NCBI RefSeq assembly: GCF_902148845.1
Contig: NC_043766.1
Span: 32,247,661-32,311,660 of the forward strand
Reading direction: 5' to 3'
DNA: 64,000 nt
From: Salarias fasciatus
Taxonomy: Eukaryota; Chordata; Actinopteri; Blenniiformes; Blenniidae
Part shown: positions 1 through 10,686 of the stretch, in pieces
How the letters are laid out: each line of letters begins with the position of its first letter
Numbering within the stretch: the first letter of the stretch is position 1
Translations under genes and position numbers: made by a program
The notes under the pieces: model-generated
Seen by the model: the letters and a program-made list of their open reading frames with translations, nothing else
Databases searched by the model: none
What the model was told of the DNA's origin: nothing

Positions 1-659
1 CTACGCCAAGTTATGGCGCACTCAACGGTAAGTAAACCCCCAAACATTCGTCTCCGCCATTCTGCAACGACGCTCCGTCCTTCTACGCGCGCACTGAACC
101 AGGGTCAGTGCACGCGTACATGTATGCGCACGGGGGCAGGTCGAACGGCGAAGGGATTTGATTGGTTTGAAAAAAAGTGTCCCGGCAAAACTATTGGTTG
201 CTGTGGATATTTTCCGCTCTACTTTAAAAACATGCTATGAATTGCTCCTATCAGGACATAAAGATCATTTCAACCAGTATTTAAAAAAATGTATCTCATT
301 CAAATCGCCAACCTTAGCTTTAAGTACGCATAATCAAGAATTTTTTCTCGCGTTTTTCTGGAGGGTCTACAAAACACAAAGTAAAGACGATAAACACGAC
401 GTGCGCTGCCTGTAAAAAAAAACAAGTGCTGCCTGGAGCTGCTGAGAGAAGCAGCAGATGTGATCCAGGAAGCTCTGTGCAGGACTCCTCCAGCTTCAGA
501 GGCTCAAACAGAGCAGATACCTGCCCTCCATCACTACACCGGTCCACAGGAAGAGAAGTCATGCCACGTTATATTTATCTCATTTATCAACATGGTCAAG
601 TAATGAAGCCAGGTTTCTAGTGTTTTGATTTATGATACAGTTTCAAACTCAGCCATCAA
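1..659. other. Unassigned sequence, no recognised gene
   Basis: No host gene or known repeat is recognised here. One open stretch on the + strand (about 421-560) reads as a leucine/glutamate-rich peptide (LELLREAADVIQEAL and onward) followed by a proline-rich part. It has no recognisable domain and no clear splice sites, so it is only a weak candidate for a transposon or gene remnant. Confidence 0.3.
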
Positions 660-900
660 AATGTTTCAAGACATCTTAAGATGTCTTAATAACCGAAATC
701 AAGACGTCTCAAGACATTTTTGTATATCAAGACGTCTTTGAAGATGTCTTAAGACTTGCCAAAGCAGAATATGAGATGCACCCAGACAGATTTTTGCGTG
801 TTGAAGACACTGAGTGTCTTCAGACATCTTAAGACATATTTCCTGTGTCTTAAGACATTCACATTTTAAGATGGCTTCAGACATGGTATGTGTGTCTCAA
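660..900. repeat. Cluster of AAGACATCTT-type palindromic repeats
   Basis: Variants of AAGAC(A/G)TCTTAAGAC recur many times on both strands over about 240 bp. They include a perfect 20-bp palindrome at 668-687 (AAGACATCTTAAGATGTCTT). The dense alternation of AAGACATCTT and its complement can fold into hairpins. No coding frame is credible. I do not recognise the family; it may be a short foldback element or a degenerate minisatellite. Confidence 0.6.
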
Positions 901-1518
901 AGACATGGTCAAGCTGTCTCGTTTCAACTGGAGTATTATGATGATAATACTATGATAATGGTCTATTTTTATTTTACTGTAAAATCTTATATAACATTGT
1001 TGGAGTGTTAAATGATAATTACTTTTTTTCAATATATATTTTGAATTATTTTTAATTTCCCAGAGAGCTCTGCGTAATGAGATCAATAAGGTAAAAACAA
1101 ATAACTTAAGTTAAAATTGTAAAACATTGCTTCAGATGATTTTTCAGGATTTTTTATGCAACAAATATTTGAAACACATTTTCAACAGAAGATGAACATA
1201 AACAGGAGGTGAAATTAAATTTACAAAATGTTTATTCAATAAATTATTGAATTAAATAAAGATCACAGACAAACATCATAGAACTCAATTTTAAACACAC
1301 TACAAGACAATTTCAATTATCTATGCAATGATATGTAATAAAGAATATAATATTTTATCATTTAATTGAATAAATATGAATTTAAATGAATCAGGGAATG
1401 CAATGAACAATTCCATCAAAACACATTCAAACAAATTCAAAACATCAAAATATGAAATTAAATTGTATTTAAAGCTTGAACACAAACACACACACAGACA
1501 CACACGAACACACTAGGC
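901..1518. other. AT-rich intergenic sequence
   Basis: Strongly AT-rich with no credible coding frame. A short (AC)n run lies at about 1485-1512, just before the next element. Confidence 0.5.
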
Positions 1519-1690
1519 CAGGGGTCAACAACTCAAAGTGTTCAAAGAGCCATATTGGACCAAAAAAACAAAAAACAAATCTGTCTGGAGCCGCAAAAAA
1601 ATTATAAGTCTTATATAAGCCTTATATGAAGGCAACACAGCTGTAAGTGCATATTAGCTATATTAGCCTACTATCAAAATGAGTAAAGTA
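1519..1690. mobile_element. hAT-like nonautonomous element, one end
   Basis: The segment starts with CAGGGGTCAACAA, which resembles the CAGGGGTCGGCAA-type ends of hAT transposons. It continues with a motif I associate with a widespread fish dispersed repeat (gagccatattggacca followed by an A-rich tract). The matching terminal repeat on the far side was not found, so this is a fragment or the far end has decayed. The right border is approximate. Confidence 0.4.
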
Positions 1691-2640
1691 AGCTACAAAT
1701 ACATGAGCATCATGATTGAATGTTGTTTTCCCTGCAGCACATCCTGGAGAAACACCACATGACTACCCTGCTGTACGATACTTGGTGCTTTAAGTTTAAC
1801 TTCCTTTACAATATTAATATATTATGTTTTGTCACATTGATGAAATTATAGAAATACAGTAAAGAAATCAAAATGTTGGCGTCATTTTTATTTTGAGGAT
1901 TTAAAAAACAAAACAAAATGGAATGTACCTATTATTAATGGGCCTCCTGTCAGACCTTCCCATGTAAATAAAGTGCAATCCTCTTCAAACTTCAGTAATA
2001 CAATCCTCTTCTCTTTTTCCATTATCTGGGTAACAGTGCAATAAAACACCTGCAGTTAAAACAGTCTGCAACTATACAAAAAGAACAGCAGCCTTTTGAA
2101 AAGGTAGATAGGTTACATAAAATGAAAATAATCAGTTTAATTTTGATTTCAGTGCATTTCTGTGCATTCTGCAAATGCAAAGTTAGACCAGACGGGTCTG
2201 CAGAAAACACATGATGTGAATTCACAAGACTGGAGCAGTGTGCTTATTAATGTTGACTTATAGTGATTGTTTATCACTGTTATTTGTATTTTATTTTTGC
2301 AAAAGAAATCTGTTCTGTTTCTTAAAAAAAAAGATGCCTGACTGCTAAAAATGTGCACTGTTTTGTAAATTGTTTTATAAGAACTTGAACTCCATTTGAT
2401 TAAAATGTTTATCTTTGGCAGCTCTCTTGTTTTTGCATGTCTGTCACAGTGAGGTGTTTGGAGTGAGGAAGTGTAATAATAATGCATTCATCTTAATGTA
2501 ATGTGATGGCTGGTGATTGTGGTTTTGATGGAAACTCTGATCTCCTGACAGATGCAGTGTGCTGTTCAGAGACTGTATCACAGACACTGATGGGGTTTGC
2601 TGCATTTTTGGTGCAAGTGTGTGGGGTAATGTGAAAGTTT
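1691..2640. other. AT-rich intergenic sequence
   Basis: No gene or identifiable repeat. Open frames here are short and lack codon structure or splice context. Confidence 0.5.
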
Positions 2641-3284
2641 CCTAGTAACGGGCTAAATACTGAGTAATTACCAGGTAATAACATGGAAACAGACCTCACT
2701 TCCTTTTACAGTACAAATCCACTTTAATAACTATGTAATTTCGAGGTAGGTATTTTTGCAGTTCCTGGGTAATGAATAAGTAGTTACCAGGTAATAGTGT
2801 GGAAACAGGCCTCACTTCCTTTTGCAGTAGTCTACAGTTCAACCGTAATTACCAGGTAAATGTTGTAGTTACTGGGAAATACTAAGAAGTTACCAGGTAA
2901 GTAGTAAAAAACACTTGACTACTAGGGAAATACATAGCGTACACACCTAGCAGTACCTAGCAATACCTATTAAAAAGTCTACATTTCCCAATGATTACAT
3001 GGTAATTACTTAGCAATTACTTAGTAAGTACTAGGCAATTAACGACATAGTTGCTATATACTTTATAATTACCCAGTAATTAATACTTAATACCAGGTAG
3101 TTACTTGGTATTTTCCTGGAATTGGCTTGGTAATTACTCTAAAAGTACTAGGTAATTAGCAACAAGTTACCCTGTTTTTACATGGTAATTTTACAGTAAC
3201 TTCTCCTTATTACATGGTACTTACCTTGCAATTACCATGTTAATACATGGTAATTACCGTACTGTAAAAGGAAGCGTTACCAAT
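2641..3284. repeat. Foldback/MITE-like element built from TACCAGGTAATTAC subrepeats
   Basis: Variants of TACCAGGTAATTAC and its complement occur repeatedly through about 600 bp. Two direct copies of CTCACTTCCTTTT(A/G)CAGTA lie near 2696-2714 and 2812-2830. An inverted copy (GTACTGTAAAAGGAAGC) lies at about 3259-3275, so the unit has inverted-repeat ends. There is no coding capacity. It looks like a nonautonomous DNA transposon with internally amplified subrepeats; the superfamily is not determined. Confidence 0.55.
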
Positions 3285-3299
3285 TTTTAACACAGTTTA

Positions 3300-3720
3300 A
3301 CGCATGTGCATCATGACAAGCCTCACCTCTACCAGCGGGTAGCGGTAGTGCACCCGCATGGAATGCAAGCTGCGTGCAAGTTGCCAGCAACCGTAGAAGA
3401 AGAAGCCTCACCTCAGCCTCGGCTCGTCCATGCTTCACATGTACGCGTTTCTGCGTCCGCTTTGGAGTGTCCGCGCACCACCGATGCACACGCGCTTTCT
3501 CCCACACTACAATCTGGCTGCAGCGCAGACGTCAATGGATCGGTCCGTGCAGAGCCTCGCTGACAGGAATTCATGACGATTTTTACGTCACGCGGATCAA
3601 TGCACAACGCGCACCCACGCGGACATGTGAAGCATGGACGATCAGCAGACAGGAGGCAAAGGAGGCCTGGCGTCAACTCATGTATCAAAACAGAAGAAGA
3701 AAGCAATATGGAGGGAGATA
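3300..3720. repeat. GC-richer segment with an internal inverted repeat
   Basis: CCATGCTTCACATGTACGC at about 3429-3447 is matched in reverse complement at about 3618-3637 (GCGGACATGTGAAGCATGG), with about 170 bp between. CpG content is clearly higher than in the AT-rich flanks. Open frames on both strands here are shadows of the symmetry. It is probably a short palindromic mobile element; no family is assigned. Confidence 0.4.
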
Positions 3721-3859
3721 AGCCGGCTGGCACCATGGATTCTACTTGTTTGATTAAAAAAATGCTGAAGCAGTTTTCTGTTTTCCACACAAAAAATAAC
3801 ACTGGCTAAGAATGCCCTGTTTAATTGTGCAAGAAAAAAGTCTGGTATCTCTTAGTTTT

Positions 3860-4060
3860 ACTTTTCTTGTGGTACTACATTTGTTACAGACCTAAAAATG
3901 TAACTCCTGCCAAAAGCCAGCTTTTTAATGCAATACAGGAAAAAAGGGTATATTTCAGACATAGTTGGAAATTGCGATTATTTGTGATTAATCATGATTA
4001 ATTAATTTGTAAGCTGTGATTAATCTGATTAAAAATTTGTAATCATTTGACAGCCCTAAT
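3860..4060. mobile_element. hAT-like nonautonomous element, 3' end
   Basis: The stretch of GATTAATCATGATTAATTAA motifs ending in TTTGACAGCCCTAA at about 4047-4060 resembles the terminus of a dispersed vertebrate repeat with hAT-like ends (reverse complement TTAGGGCTGTCAAA). Only this end is recognisable. The left border is approximate. Confidence 0.4.
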
Positions 4061-4080
4061 ATATATAGTGATGATCTGCT

Positions 4081-4082
<2 letters not shown>

Positions 4083-4118
<36 letters not shown>

Positions 4119-4129
4119 GTATATATGTA

Positions 4130-4208
<79 letters not shown>
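4083..4208. repeat. (CA)n-(TA)n compound microsatellite
   Basis: A (CA)n run (about 4083-4113) passes through TATATG steps into a long (TA)n run ending at 4208. It directly abuts the left edge of the LINE fragment. Confidence 0.95.
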
Positions 4209-4211
<3 letters not shown>

Positions 4212-4273
4212 CTGTCCCCGCTGCTGTTCTGCATAGGTCTGAACCCCCTCAGCCAGATCATTACCAAGAGTAG
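4209..4273 (+). mobile_element. Left piece of LINE reverse transcriptase split by the Harbinger
   Basis: This reads [20 protein letters not shown], a reverse-transcriptase segment just upstream of the catalytic YMDD box. It continues at 7989 after the 3.7-kb Harbinger insertion. The LINE is cut on its left by the microsatellite ending at 4208, so nothing upstream of this point remains. Confidence 0.85.
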
Positions 4274-4496
4274 GGGCGAATCCCAATTCTCTGCTTAATC
4301 CTCAATCTTACTCCTCATTCCTCAAAATGCGCGCTCCCGTGAAGTTAAGTGCTGTCCCATTCCTAAACAAGTTGAGGAAAGGAGCGAGATTAAGGGGCGT
4401 TATCTCCCTTAATTTTGAGATTCTACGAGACCTACCTTGGAGGTAAGGATAACCCAGAATGCATTTCGTTTTATCGGCAAAACTCTTTAGAAAATC

Positions 4497-5746
4497 ATGG
4501 CGGACAAAACAGCGAAGCAAAGCAAATATAAATGTAAGTAGTTTTTAAAACAGTTATTTTGTGTGATACAGGATTGTACATAGGGATATTTACGGACATG
4601 TTAATTGACGGTGGTAGCGAAGACGAGTCGTGTTTATATCGTAGCGAGCTAACTTTACGGTTGGAATTTTCCTGGTTAGCTTAAGCGTTGCAGAAAACGA
4701 GCGAACTGGCTTGTCATTATTAAATATATATGCAGCCTGTAATTTTGCAAATGCACTTTACTTCAGGGACTACGGATGCCACCCGTGCCTTAATACGCTT
4801 CAGAGACAGCAATGACAAGGGCTTCCTGAAGAACAAACAGGCTCCAAAAAAACTCTGGGAGTGAGTATCCGTAATTCCTGGTTTCTAAACCGTTATATTC
4901 ATGTTTCCATCCTTACTATTCCTTTTTATTATACAGGCAGTTCATCAAAGAACACAATTTGGAGGGGATGGTCACCCCTCTGCAGGCAGCCAAAAAATGG
5001 GACAACTTAAAACAACGCTACAAGGTAATTTGAAAGTAGTTATTTTCTTTCATTTATATTTATGTGTATGACGAATGATTGCAGTGTCTTTCTGTGCTTT
5101 CTCCCCTACTAATGTGTGACCATCCAATGCTTTTCCACTCTTGTGTTATAGGAGCTAAAAACACCCAAGACGGGGTCGGGGACAGACGGAGGAGAAGAAA
5201 CTGCAGCGTCTTGGGTGTATTTCGAGGACATGCATGCAGTGCTTGGTGGTCGTCCCTCCATTGATCCTCCCCTGCTGGTGGCCTCTGCTTCCTCAGAAGA
5301 GGACCCCACAACACTGCTCTTAGTAAGTGTCAAAGAAAAACATATTAGAAGTATTTATTGTTAACAAAAACTTCAGCAAAACCTGGACATTATCAATTAG
5401 TAATACATTGCTGTTGTTTAACCAGGACATGGTTGAAGGCCCATCCTCTTCAGCCTCAGCATCCACATCTGCTGCCTCTGCATCTGCTGCCTCTGCATCA
5501 GCAGCCTCCACATCTGCTGCCTCCGCTTCAGCAGCCTCCTCATCTGCAAGTGTTCAGTCCACCTCTGCCACCAGATCTGAGGAGAGCCCCCCAACACCTT
5601 CTCCCAGAAAGAAGAAGAGAAAATCTAACCCAACCTTGGATTTTTTGAAGGCAGAGAGTGAACGGGAGCAAAGGCGCCATGAGGAGAGTGAGGCAAAAAC
5701 CGACCGCTTCCTCGATTTGTTTGAACGAATGGTGGACAAAATGTAA
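4497..5746 (+). CDS. Harbinger Myb/SANT-like (trihelix-type) DNA-binding protein
   Basis: Five exons join into an open 236-residue frame: 4497-4533, 4767-4860, 4937-5024, 5152-5322 and 5426-5746. All introns are GT-AG and the phases agree. Residues about 12-75 form a Myb/SANT-like (trihelix) domain: tryptophans in KWTTDAT, KKLWEQF and AKKWDNLKQRYKEL are spaced as in that fold. A Ser/Ala-rich low-complexity linker (exon 5), a basic PRKKKRKS stretch that may be a nuclear localisation signal, and a charged helical C-terminus (ESEREQRRHEE, FLDLFERMVDKM) follow. In known Harbinger elements this protein binds the element ends and helps bring the transposase into the nucleus; that role is by family, not shown here. 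The gene converges on the transposase gene. An AATAAA lies 102 bp past the stop. Confidence 0.9.
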
Positions 5747-5847
5747 CTTTCTTTCCCCCTCTTAAGGTTCTCAGGTTAAAAATTTGCACTGTTTATTTAT
5801 TATTGTATGTGTTTTACCTGTTAGTTTGTTTTGCTGTGATTTTTTTA

Positions 5848-5853
5848 ATAAAG
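5848..5853 (+). promoter_or_regulatory. Poly(A) signal of the Harbinger Myb-like gene
   Basis: AATAAA about 100 bp after the stop codon at 5746, in a T-rich context. Confidence 0.7.
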
Positions 5854-5948
5854 AATTTTTACTTTGGGAGTAATTGTGTTACGTTTCTTTCACAGATAAT
5901 ATTTACAACGGCTATTAGAAAGAAATCAAGAAAATTCATTTGAAAGCA

Positions 5949-5954
5949 TTTATT
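5949..5954 (-). promoter_or_regulatory. Candidate poly(A) signal of the Harbinger transposase gene
   Basis: TTTATT on the + strand (AATAAA on -), about 90 bp past the transposase stop at 6046. The two genes therefore end tail-to-tail within about 100 bp. Confidence 0.55.
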
Positions 5955-6045
5955 TACAAGGTCACACATGCAACATGTTAAACATTTCTATTGCAGGGCA
6001 CATTACTAGTTATACAGGCTGTTGTTATTGATCATTGACCAAAGT

Positions 6046-7767
6046 TTAGCACTGCTGCTCCAGGCCAGAGAGTAATGCAGCCAGCTGGTCCCTTTTGGCA
6101 CTTCCTGACTGCTCATTCGCCAGTGGGGCAGGTGGTGGTCGAGGGTCGTACATGTCTTGTGCAATGTCAGTGTCTGGCTCCAACACGTCACCGTTGTCCA
6201 AACACACATTATGCAAAAAGGCACAGGTAGCAATGACCACTGGGGAGAATGTTGGTCTAACCTCTAGGGCTCGAAAAAGGGTAGACCTCCATCGTGTCTT
6301 CAGGACACCAAAAGCCCTTTCAATGATGCTGCGAGCCCGGGAGTGGTGATAATTGAATCTGGACTCTGACCGGTCCCGCACAGGTTCTCTGTATGGTGTT
6401 AAGAGGCTGATGGGCGTCGCTAAACATGGATAGCCGCCATCACCCAGAAGGATGTATTCTGCTGGAGGGTATAGTTGTGCTTTGTAAAAAGGACTGTTTT
6501 TTAATATGCGAGTGTCATGCACAGCACCAGGATAGCCCACGAAGATGTCCAAAAACCTGCCATTTGCATCACAAATGGCCTGCATGTTGATTGAAAAGAA
6601 ACCTTTGTAGTTAAGGTAGTCGATTCTGTGATGGGCAGGAGGTTTGATTCGGAAATGGCAACCATCAATTGCTCCAACAACACAATTGAGGACGGGGGTT
6701 CCTGCAAGTTGTCCAAATGCTTCTCCAATTGTGTTGAGATCCTCGAGGCGTGGAAAACTGATAGCCAGCTTCAGGTTACGCCAGATCAGATGTGCAACTC
6801 TGTGGATTACGCGGTGGACAGTGGACCTTGGAACACAAAAAACACTTGACACAACTCGGTAAGAGAGTCCGTGGGCCAGCCAGTACACATATATCAGGAC
6901 CTCAAGTTGAGAGCCCCAGCCATGGTCCTGTTCCCTCTGCAGAAGTCTCTGTAGCCCCTGCATGGCTCTTCTGGTCAGGCGAAAGTCCTGCTGTAGTTCT
7001 GCCTCCACATTGAACCACAGCCGGAGTACAGGCACATCCTGGTTCAGCTGGCAGTAAGACACAGCACGGCCACTCTAAGGATGAGACGAAAGACGTTATA
7101 CATATGCAGTAATTATACTTTGAAAATAGTAAAAATATATGCAACTCCTCTGCTGTAGAAATTTGTGGATCTGTTAAAATGTTTTTTTCTTTTTTTTGTA
7201 ATGTAATGTTTTTATTTAGTTGTACAACATATTCACTGGCTACATTATCATTTACTGATGATTCATTTTTTTAGTCTGCTTCAATTTGAAATTGTAACGT
7301 TGAAAAAAGCCTGTGGGAGTGAGTAATTTGACAGAGTAGTTTCAATTTAATTACACATTTTCCACTTGTATCTGTGTCTTTCCCTGCACAACAGATTAGC
7401 ATTTAGAACAATTCGATTTTAACCTTCCAGGCCACCACCAACACGTTACTCACACACCAAAAAGAATAGAGGTGGATATTTCTTTCATATTAAGTTTGTC
7501 ATTATTTGACAATTTCCTCTACAACATCACTGGTCATTCTGTGATCAAGGATTAGGGACAATGCACGAGTACATTCCAGTAAACGTTGCGTTCGTCTACA
7601 CAAACTGCAGGGGATTTTTTTATCCAACACACCTGTATCTGAGCCATCAGCGTCGCCATTCTTCGAAAATGTCTTCTCCGTCTTACGGCTTTTCTTCTCG
7701 CTATGGACAATCTTAAAAAGATTCCCAAAGCCCACGCTATGGAGATTACTGCAGCTTCCACCGGCAT
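6046..7767 (-). CDS. Harbinger (HARBI1-like) DDE transposase
   Basis: Two exons on the minus strand, 7767-7633 and 7074-6046, give an open frame of 387 residues. The CAG|GTGTGT donor and the CTTAG acceptor keep phase 0. Exon 1 gives a hydrophobic then very basic N-terminus (ARRKAVRRRRHFRRM). Exon 2 contains the nuclease domain. The acidic catalytic residues are visible at about D182 (VVGAIDGCHF), D257 (ILLGDGGYP) and E298 (SIIERAFGVLKTRW), with the family motif FVGYPGAVHDTR between the first two. A helix-turn-helix-like segment (SVFCVPRSTVHRVIHR) precedes them. Length is normal for the family. It catalyses cut-and-paste transposition with the Myb-like partner. No frameshift or stop is seen. 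Exon 1 is chosen because its donor phase matches; an overlapping frame at 7502-7801 does not splice as well. Confidence 0.92.
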
Positions 7768-7988
7768 TGTTGCTTCTACTGTTTATTTCCCGATGTTCCA
7801 CTTCCGGCTTTCTTCTACCCTCTTGCGCAGTGCTGCCCCCTGTCGTCCAAGGACGTAACTGTGTTTAAGGGTTGTCCCATTTCCAAGTGACATTACATTC
7901 CTTAACACTTGTTTTAAGGAGGCACTCAATTTGAGATTGAGGATCGAGGTTGAGGAGTGAGGATTAAGCAGAGAATTGGGATTGGGCC

Positions 7989-9503
7989 TAGCTTTGGATA
8001 CTGGTTCAAGAGCGGAACAACTGTCAGCCACCTCCTCTACATGGATGACATCAAACTATATGCCAAGAATGAGCGTGACATCGACTCCCTGATTCACCTC
8101 ACCAGGATATACAGCAATGACATCAGGATGTCATTCGGACTAGATAAGTGTGGACAAATGGCATCTAGAAGAGGGAAGGTGAGCACAACTGAAGGAACTG
8201 AATTACCTGAAGGGAACATAACAGATGTGCAGGACAGCTACAAGTACCTGGGGATCCCACAGGTAAATGGTAACTATGAGGAGGCAGCTCGAAAGTCAGC
8301 CACAGCCAAATACCTACAGAGAGTAAGACAGGTCGTGAAGAGCCAGCTGAATGGCAAAAATTAGATCCAGGTCATAAACACCTACGCCCTACCAGTAATC
8401 AGATACCCTGCTGGCATAATATCCTGGCCACTGGAAGAAATGCAAGCCACTGATATCAAGACAAGAAAGCTTCTTACAATGCATGGAGGGTTCCACCCTA
8501 AGTGTAGCATACTGAGGCTATACACCAAGAGAAAGGAGGGAGGCCGAGGACGAGTGAGTGTCAGAGCCACTATCCAGGAGGAAACCAAGAGCCTCCACGA
8601 GTACACCAAGAAGATGGCCCCCAGTGATGATCTGCTAAGTGAATGCCTCAGACATCAAAAGCCCAGTAAGGAGGAGCCAGAGGAGCTATCATGGACAGAC
8701 AAAGCCCTGCATGGCATGTACCACTGACACATTGAAGAAGTGGCTGACATTGGAAAAACATACCAGTGGCTGGAAAAGGCTGGACTGAAGGACAGCACAG
8801 AGGCCCTAATTATGGCTGCACAAGAACAGGCCCTTAACACAAGGTCAATAGAGGCCGGGATCTACCACACCAAACAAGAACCCAGGTGCAGACTGTGCAA
8901 AGAAGCCCCAGAGACAGTACAGACCATCACAGCAGGGGGTAAGATGCTGGCAGGCAAGGCGTACATGGAACGGCACAACCAGGTAGCGGGCATAGTGTAC
9001 AGAAACATATGTACCGAGTATGGACTGGAGGTCCAAGGGTCAAGATGGGAGACACCTCCAAAGGTGGTCAAGAACAATCGAGCCAAGATCCTGTGGGACT
9101 TCCAGATCCAGACTGACAAGCAGGTGATGGCCAATCAACCTGACATAGTGGTGGTGGATAAACAGCAGAAGACAGCTGTGGTGATAGCAACATCAGGAAA
9201 AAGGAGCACAAGAAGCTGGAGAAATACCAAGGGTTGAGGGAAGAGATAGAGAGAGTGTGGGCTGTAAAGGCAACAGTGATACCTGTAGTGATTGGGACAC
9301 TGGGAGCAGGAACCCCCAAGCTGGGAGGATGGCTCCAGCAGATACCAGGAACAACATCTGAGAGCTCTGTTCAAAAGAGTGCAATCCTTGGAACAGCTAA
9401 GATCCTTTGCAGAACCCTCAAGCTCCCAGGCCTCTGGTAGAGGACCCGAGCTTGAACGAGACAGACACAATACCGCCGGGGTGGCGAGAACACAGTTTAT
9501 ATA
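7989..9503 (+). mobile_element. REL-endonuclease LINE (R2/R4-like group), C-terminal half, degraded
   Basis: The frame resumes right after the Harbinger duplication with FGYWFKSG and the reverse-transcriptase catalytic box LLYMDDIKLY. The thumb region and the C-terminal domain of this LINE group follow. A zinc-knuckle-like CRLC (about 8886) and the restriction-like endonuclease segment (QPDIVVVDKQQKTAVVI, about 9136-9186) are visible. Decay is clear: an in-frame TAG after NGKN (8362), an in-frame TGA after GMYH (about 8726), loss of the usual His and second Cys of the zinc knuckle (now T and G), and a deletion with frameshift after AVVIA (about 9186). The protein ends LKLPGLW at 9438 and the 3' tail ends near TTTATATAAA. 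The clade is inferred from motifs; R4/Dong/Rex6-like is my best guess. Confidence 0.8.
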
Positions 9504-10072
9504 AAGAGAGGAAATTCCCGAACAAACAAAAACCCTGACCCAGAATTTTTTTAGGACTACAAGTACAAGTCAAGCTGCCCCCCCAACCACTTCTACCAGG
9601 GTTTGGGCAACCATCAGGCATGCAGGTAAGTGGTTGTTAGTAAACCAATTGTTTTCCAAATGGGCTATATTTTGCCTCAAACACACTTCTAATCTGGCTA
9701 CACCCACAACTGTTTGTTTGGCATTTTCTTTGTGTTTTTAGTTAAAATGAATCTGCATGTTCCACATTTAGCATGTTTTGTGGAGTCATTCAGTTTAGAA
9801 AATCAAGAGGCTGTTTGTTTACAGAAGGGGTAATCAAGCTTAACCTGAACTGCACATTTACATTTATGCCACAGAGGTAACATGAAATATGTGAAAGGTT
9901 GAGCATTTGCAAACCCCTCGACAAAAGTGAGGAAATTATACATTTAATTGTTAGGCATGGGAACCGAAGGCTTTGGCCCAAACATCAACAAAAATGATTC
10001 AATTAACACCTTTCTGTGGACTAAAGTGTCTGCTAGTACATCAATAAACAGTATCAACTTTAACAGATAGTA
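9504..10072. other. Unassigned sequence between LINE tail and CMC transposon
   Basis: No recognised gene. It probably includes the unrecognised left end of the CMC element, since its accessory gene stops at 10073. No clear CACTA terminus was found. Confidence 0.4.
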
Positions 10073-10587
10073 TCACCTTCTTGCTCTTTTCAGCTGAGGA
10101 GTACACTCCTCTTCGGACTGAATGTCTGTTGTGTCACAGTCTCCGCTGAGATACCTGGACAGCCATTTGTTTGCCTCAGCATGGTCACCTACATTACAGT
10201 ACAACATCCAGGTACAGTTAATGTCAAGAACAAAAAATTACATTCATATACTGTGTAGGCCCTGTAGTATTTTAATATTATAGATGACAATGTTTATAAT
10301 GTAATATAATGTAATCAATATTTTCATATCATTCATACATGGACCTGTGTGCAGACGTCTGAGTCAAACCCACCATGGTTGCTGAGGACCTTCACAGGCT
10401 TATGAATCTGCCATCCAGGCCTTGGCTGCTCCCTGTTTCGGATGGCTGAATGGAGCTTATTGGTGTCCTTGGGGTTGAGTGGGGGCCAGAACACTTTATC
10501 CCCATCAATCCAAGTGCTTGGAATAATTTCTACAGCACCACTACTAAATTTAACTATGTACCATTGTTTGTTTGTCTTCTCACTCAT
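10073..10587 (-). CDS. CMC transposon accessory protein (WPP-motif protein), two exons
   Basis: Exon 1 runs from the ATG at 10587 down to about 10340 (MSEKTNKQWYIVKF; EIIPSTWI; KVFWPP; RNREQPRPGW). Exon 2 is 10188-10073, with acceptor TGTAG and protein ending LKRARR then TGA. The pattern of a short beta-rich start, a VVPSTWI-like motif, WPP and an acidic tail with SEEE is that of the small protein which lies downstream of the transposase in animal EnSpm/CMC elements. Its biochemical role is not established. The exact donor is uncertain: there are two GT sites near 10340-10355. Confidence 0.55.
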
Positions 10588-10686
10588 CTTGAGGCAGATT
10601 ATTGGACACACAAGCCAAAAAAAGGGAACCGATTTCATGAATTATCAGACAGATCAAATGAACTTTTTGGAAAATTCGTGTCTTTA

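Larger units (their letters stand above)
4274..7988. mobile_element. Complete PIF/Harbinger DNA transposon
   Basis: The element is 3,715 bp long with terminal inverted repeats. The left end reads GGGGCGAATCCCAATTC and the right end in reverse complement GGCCCAATCCCAATTC; similarity runs about 33 bp and continues imperfectly to about 50 bp. A 3-bp TAG lies on both sides (4271-4273 and 7989-7991), the target duplication size typical of Harbinger. Inside are two convergent genes, the usual pair for this superfamily: a Myb/SANT-like DNA-binding protein (+) and a DDE transposase (-). Both reading frames are open with standard splice sites. By sequence alone it looks autonomous and fairly young. 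It sits in the reverse-transcriptase frame of an older LINE. Confidence 0.93.

Noticed and set aside
4065-4081. 16-bp match of TGATGATCTGCTAA at the left of the microsatellite to the LINE at about 8626-8641
   Set aside because: Too short to claim a duplicated LINE piece; could be chance.
7502-7801. 99-residue minus-strand frame as the Harbinger transposase first exon
   Set aside because: The overlapping frame 7767-7633 has a far better donor (CAG|GTGTGT) with matching phase and the basic N-terminus expected.
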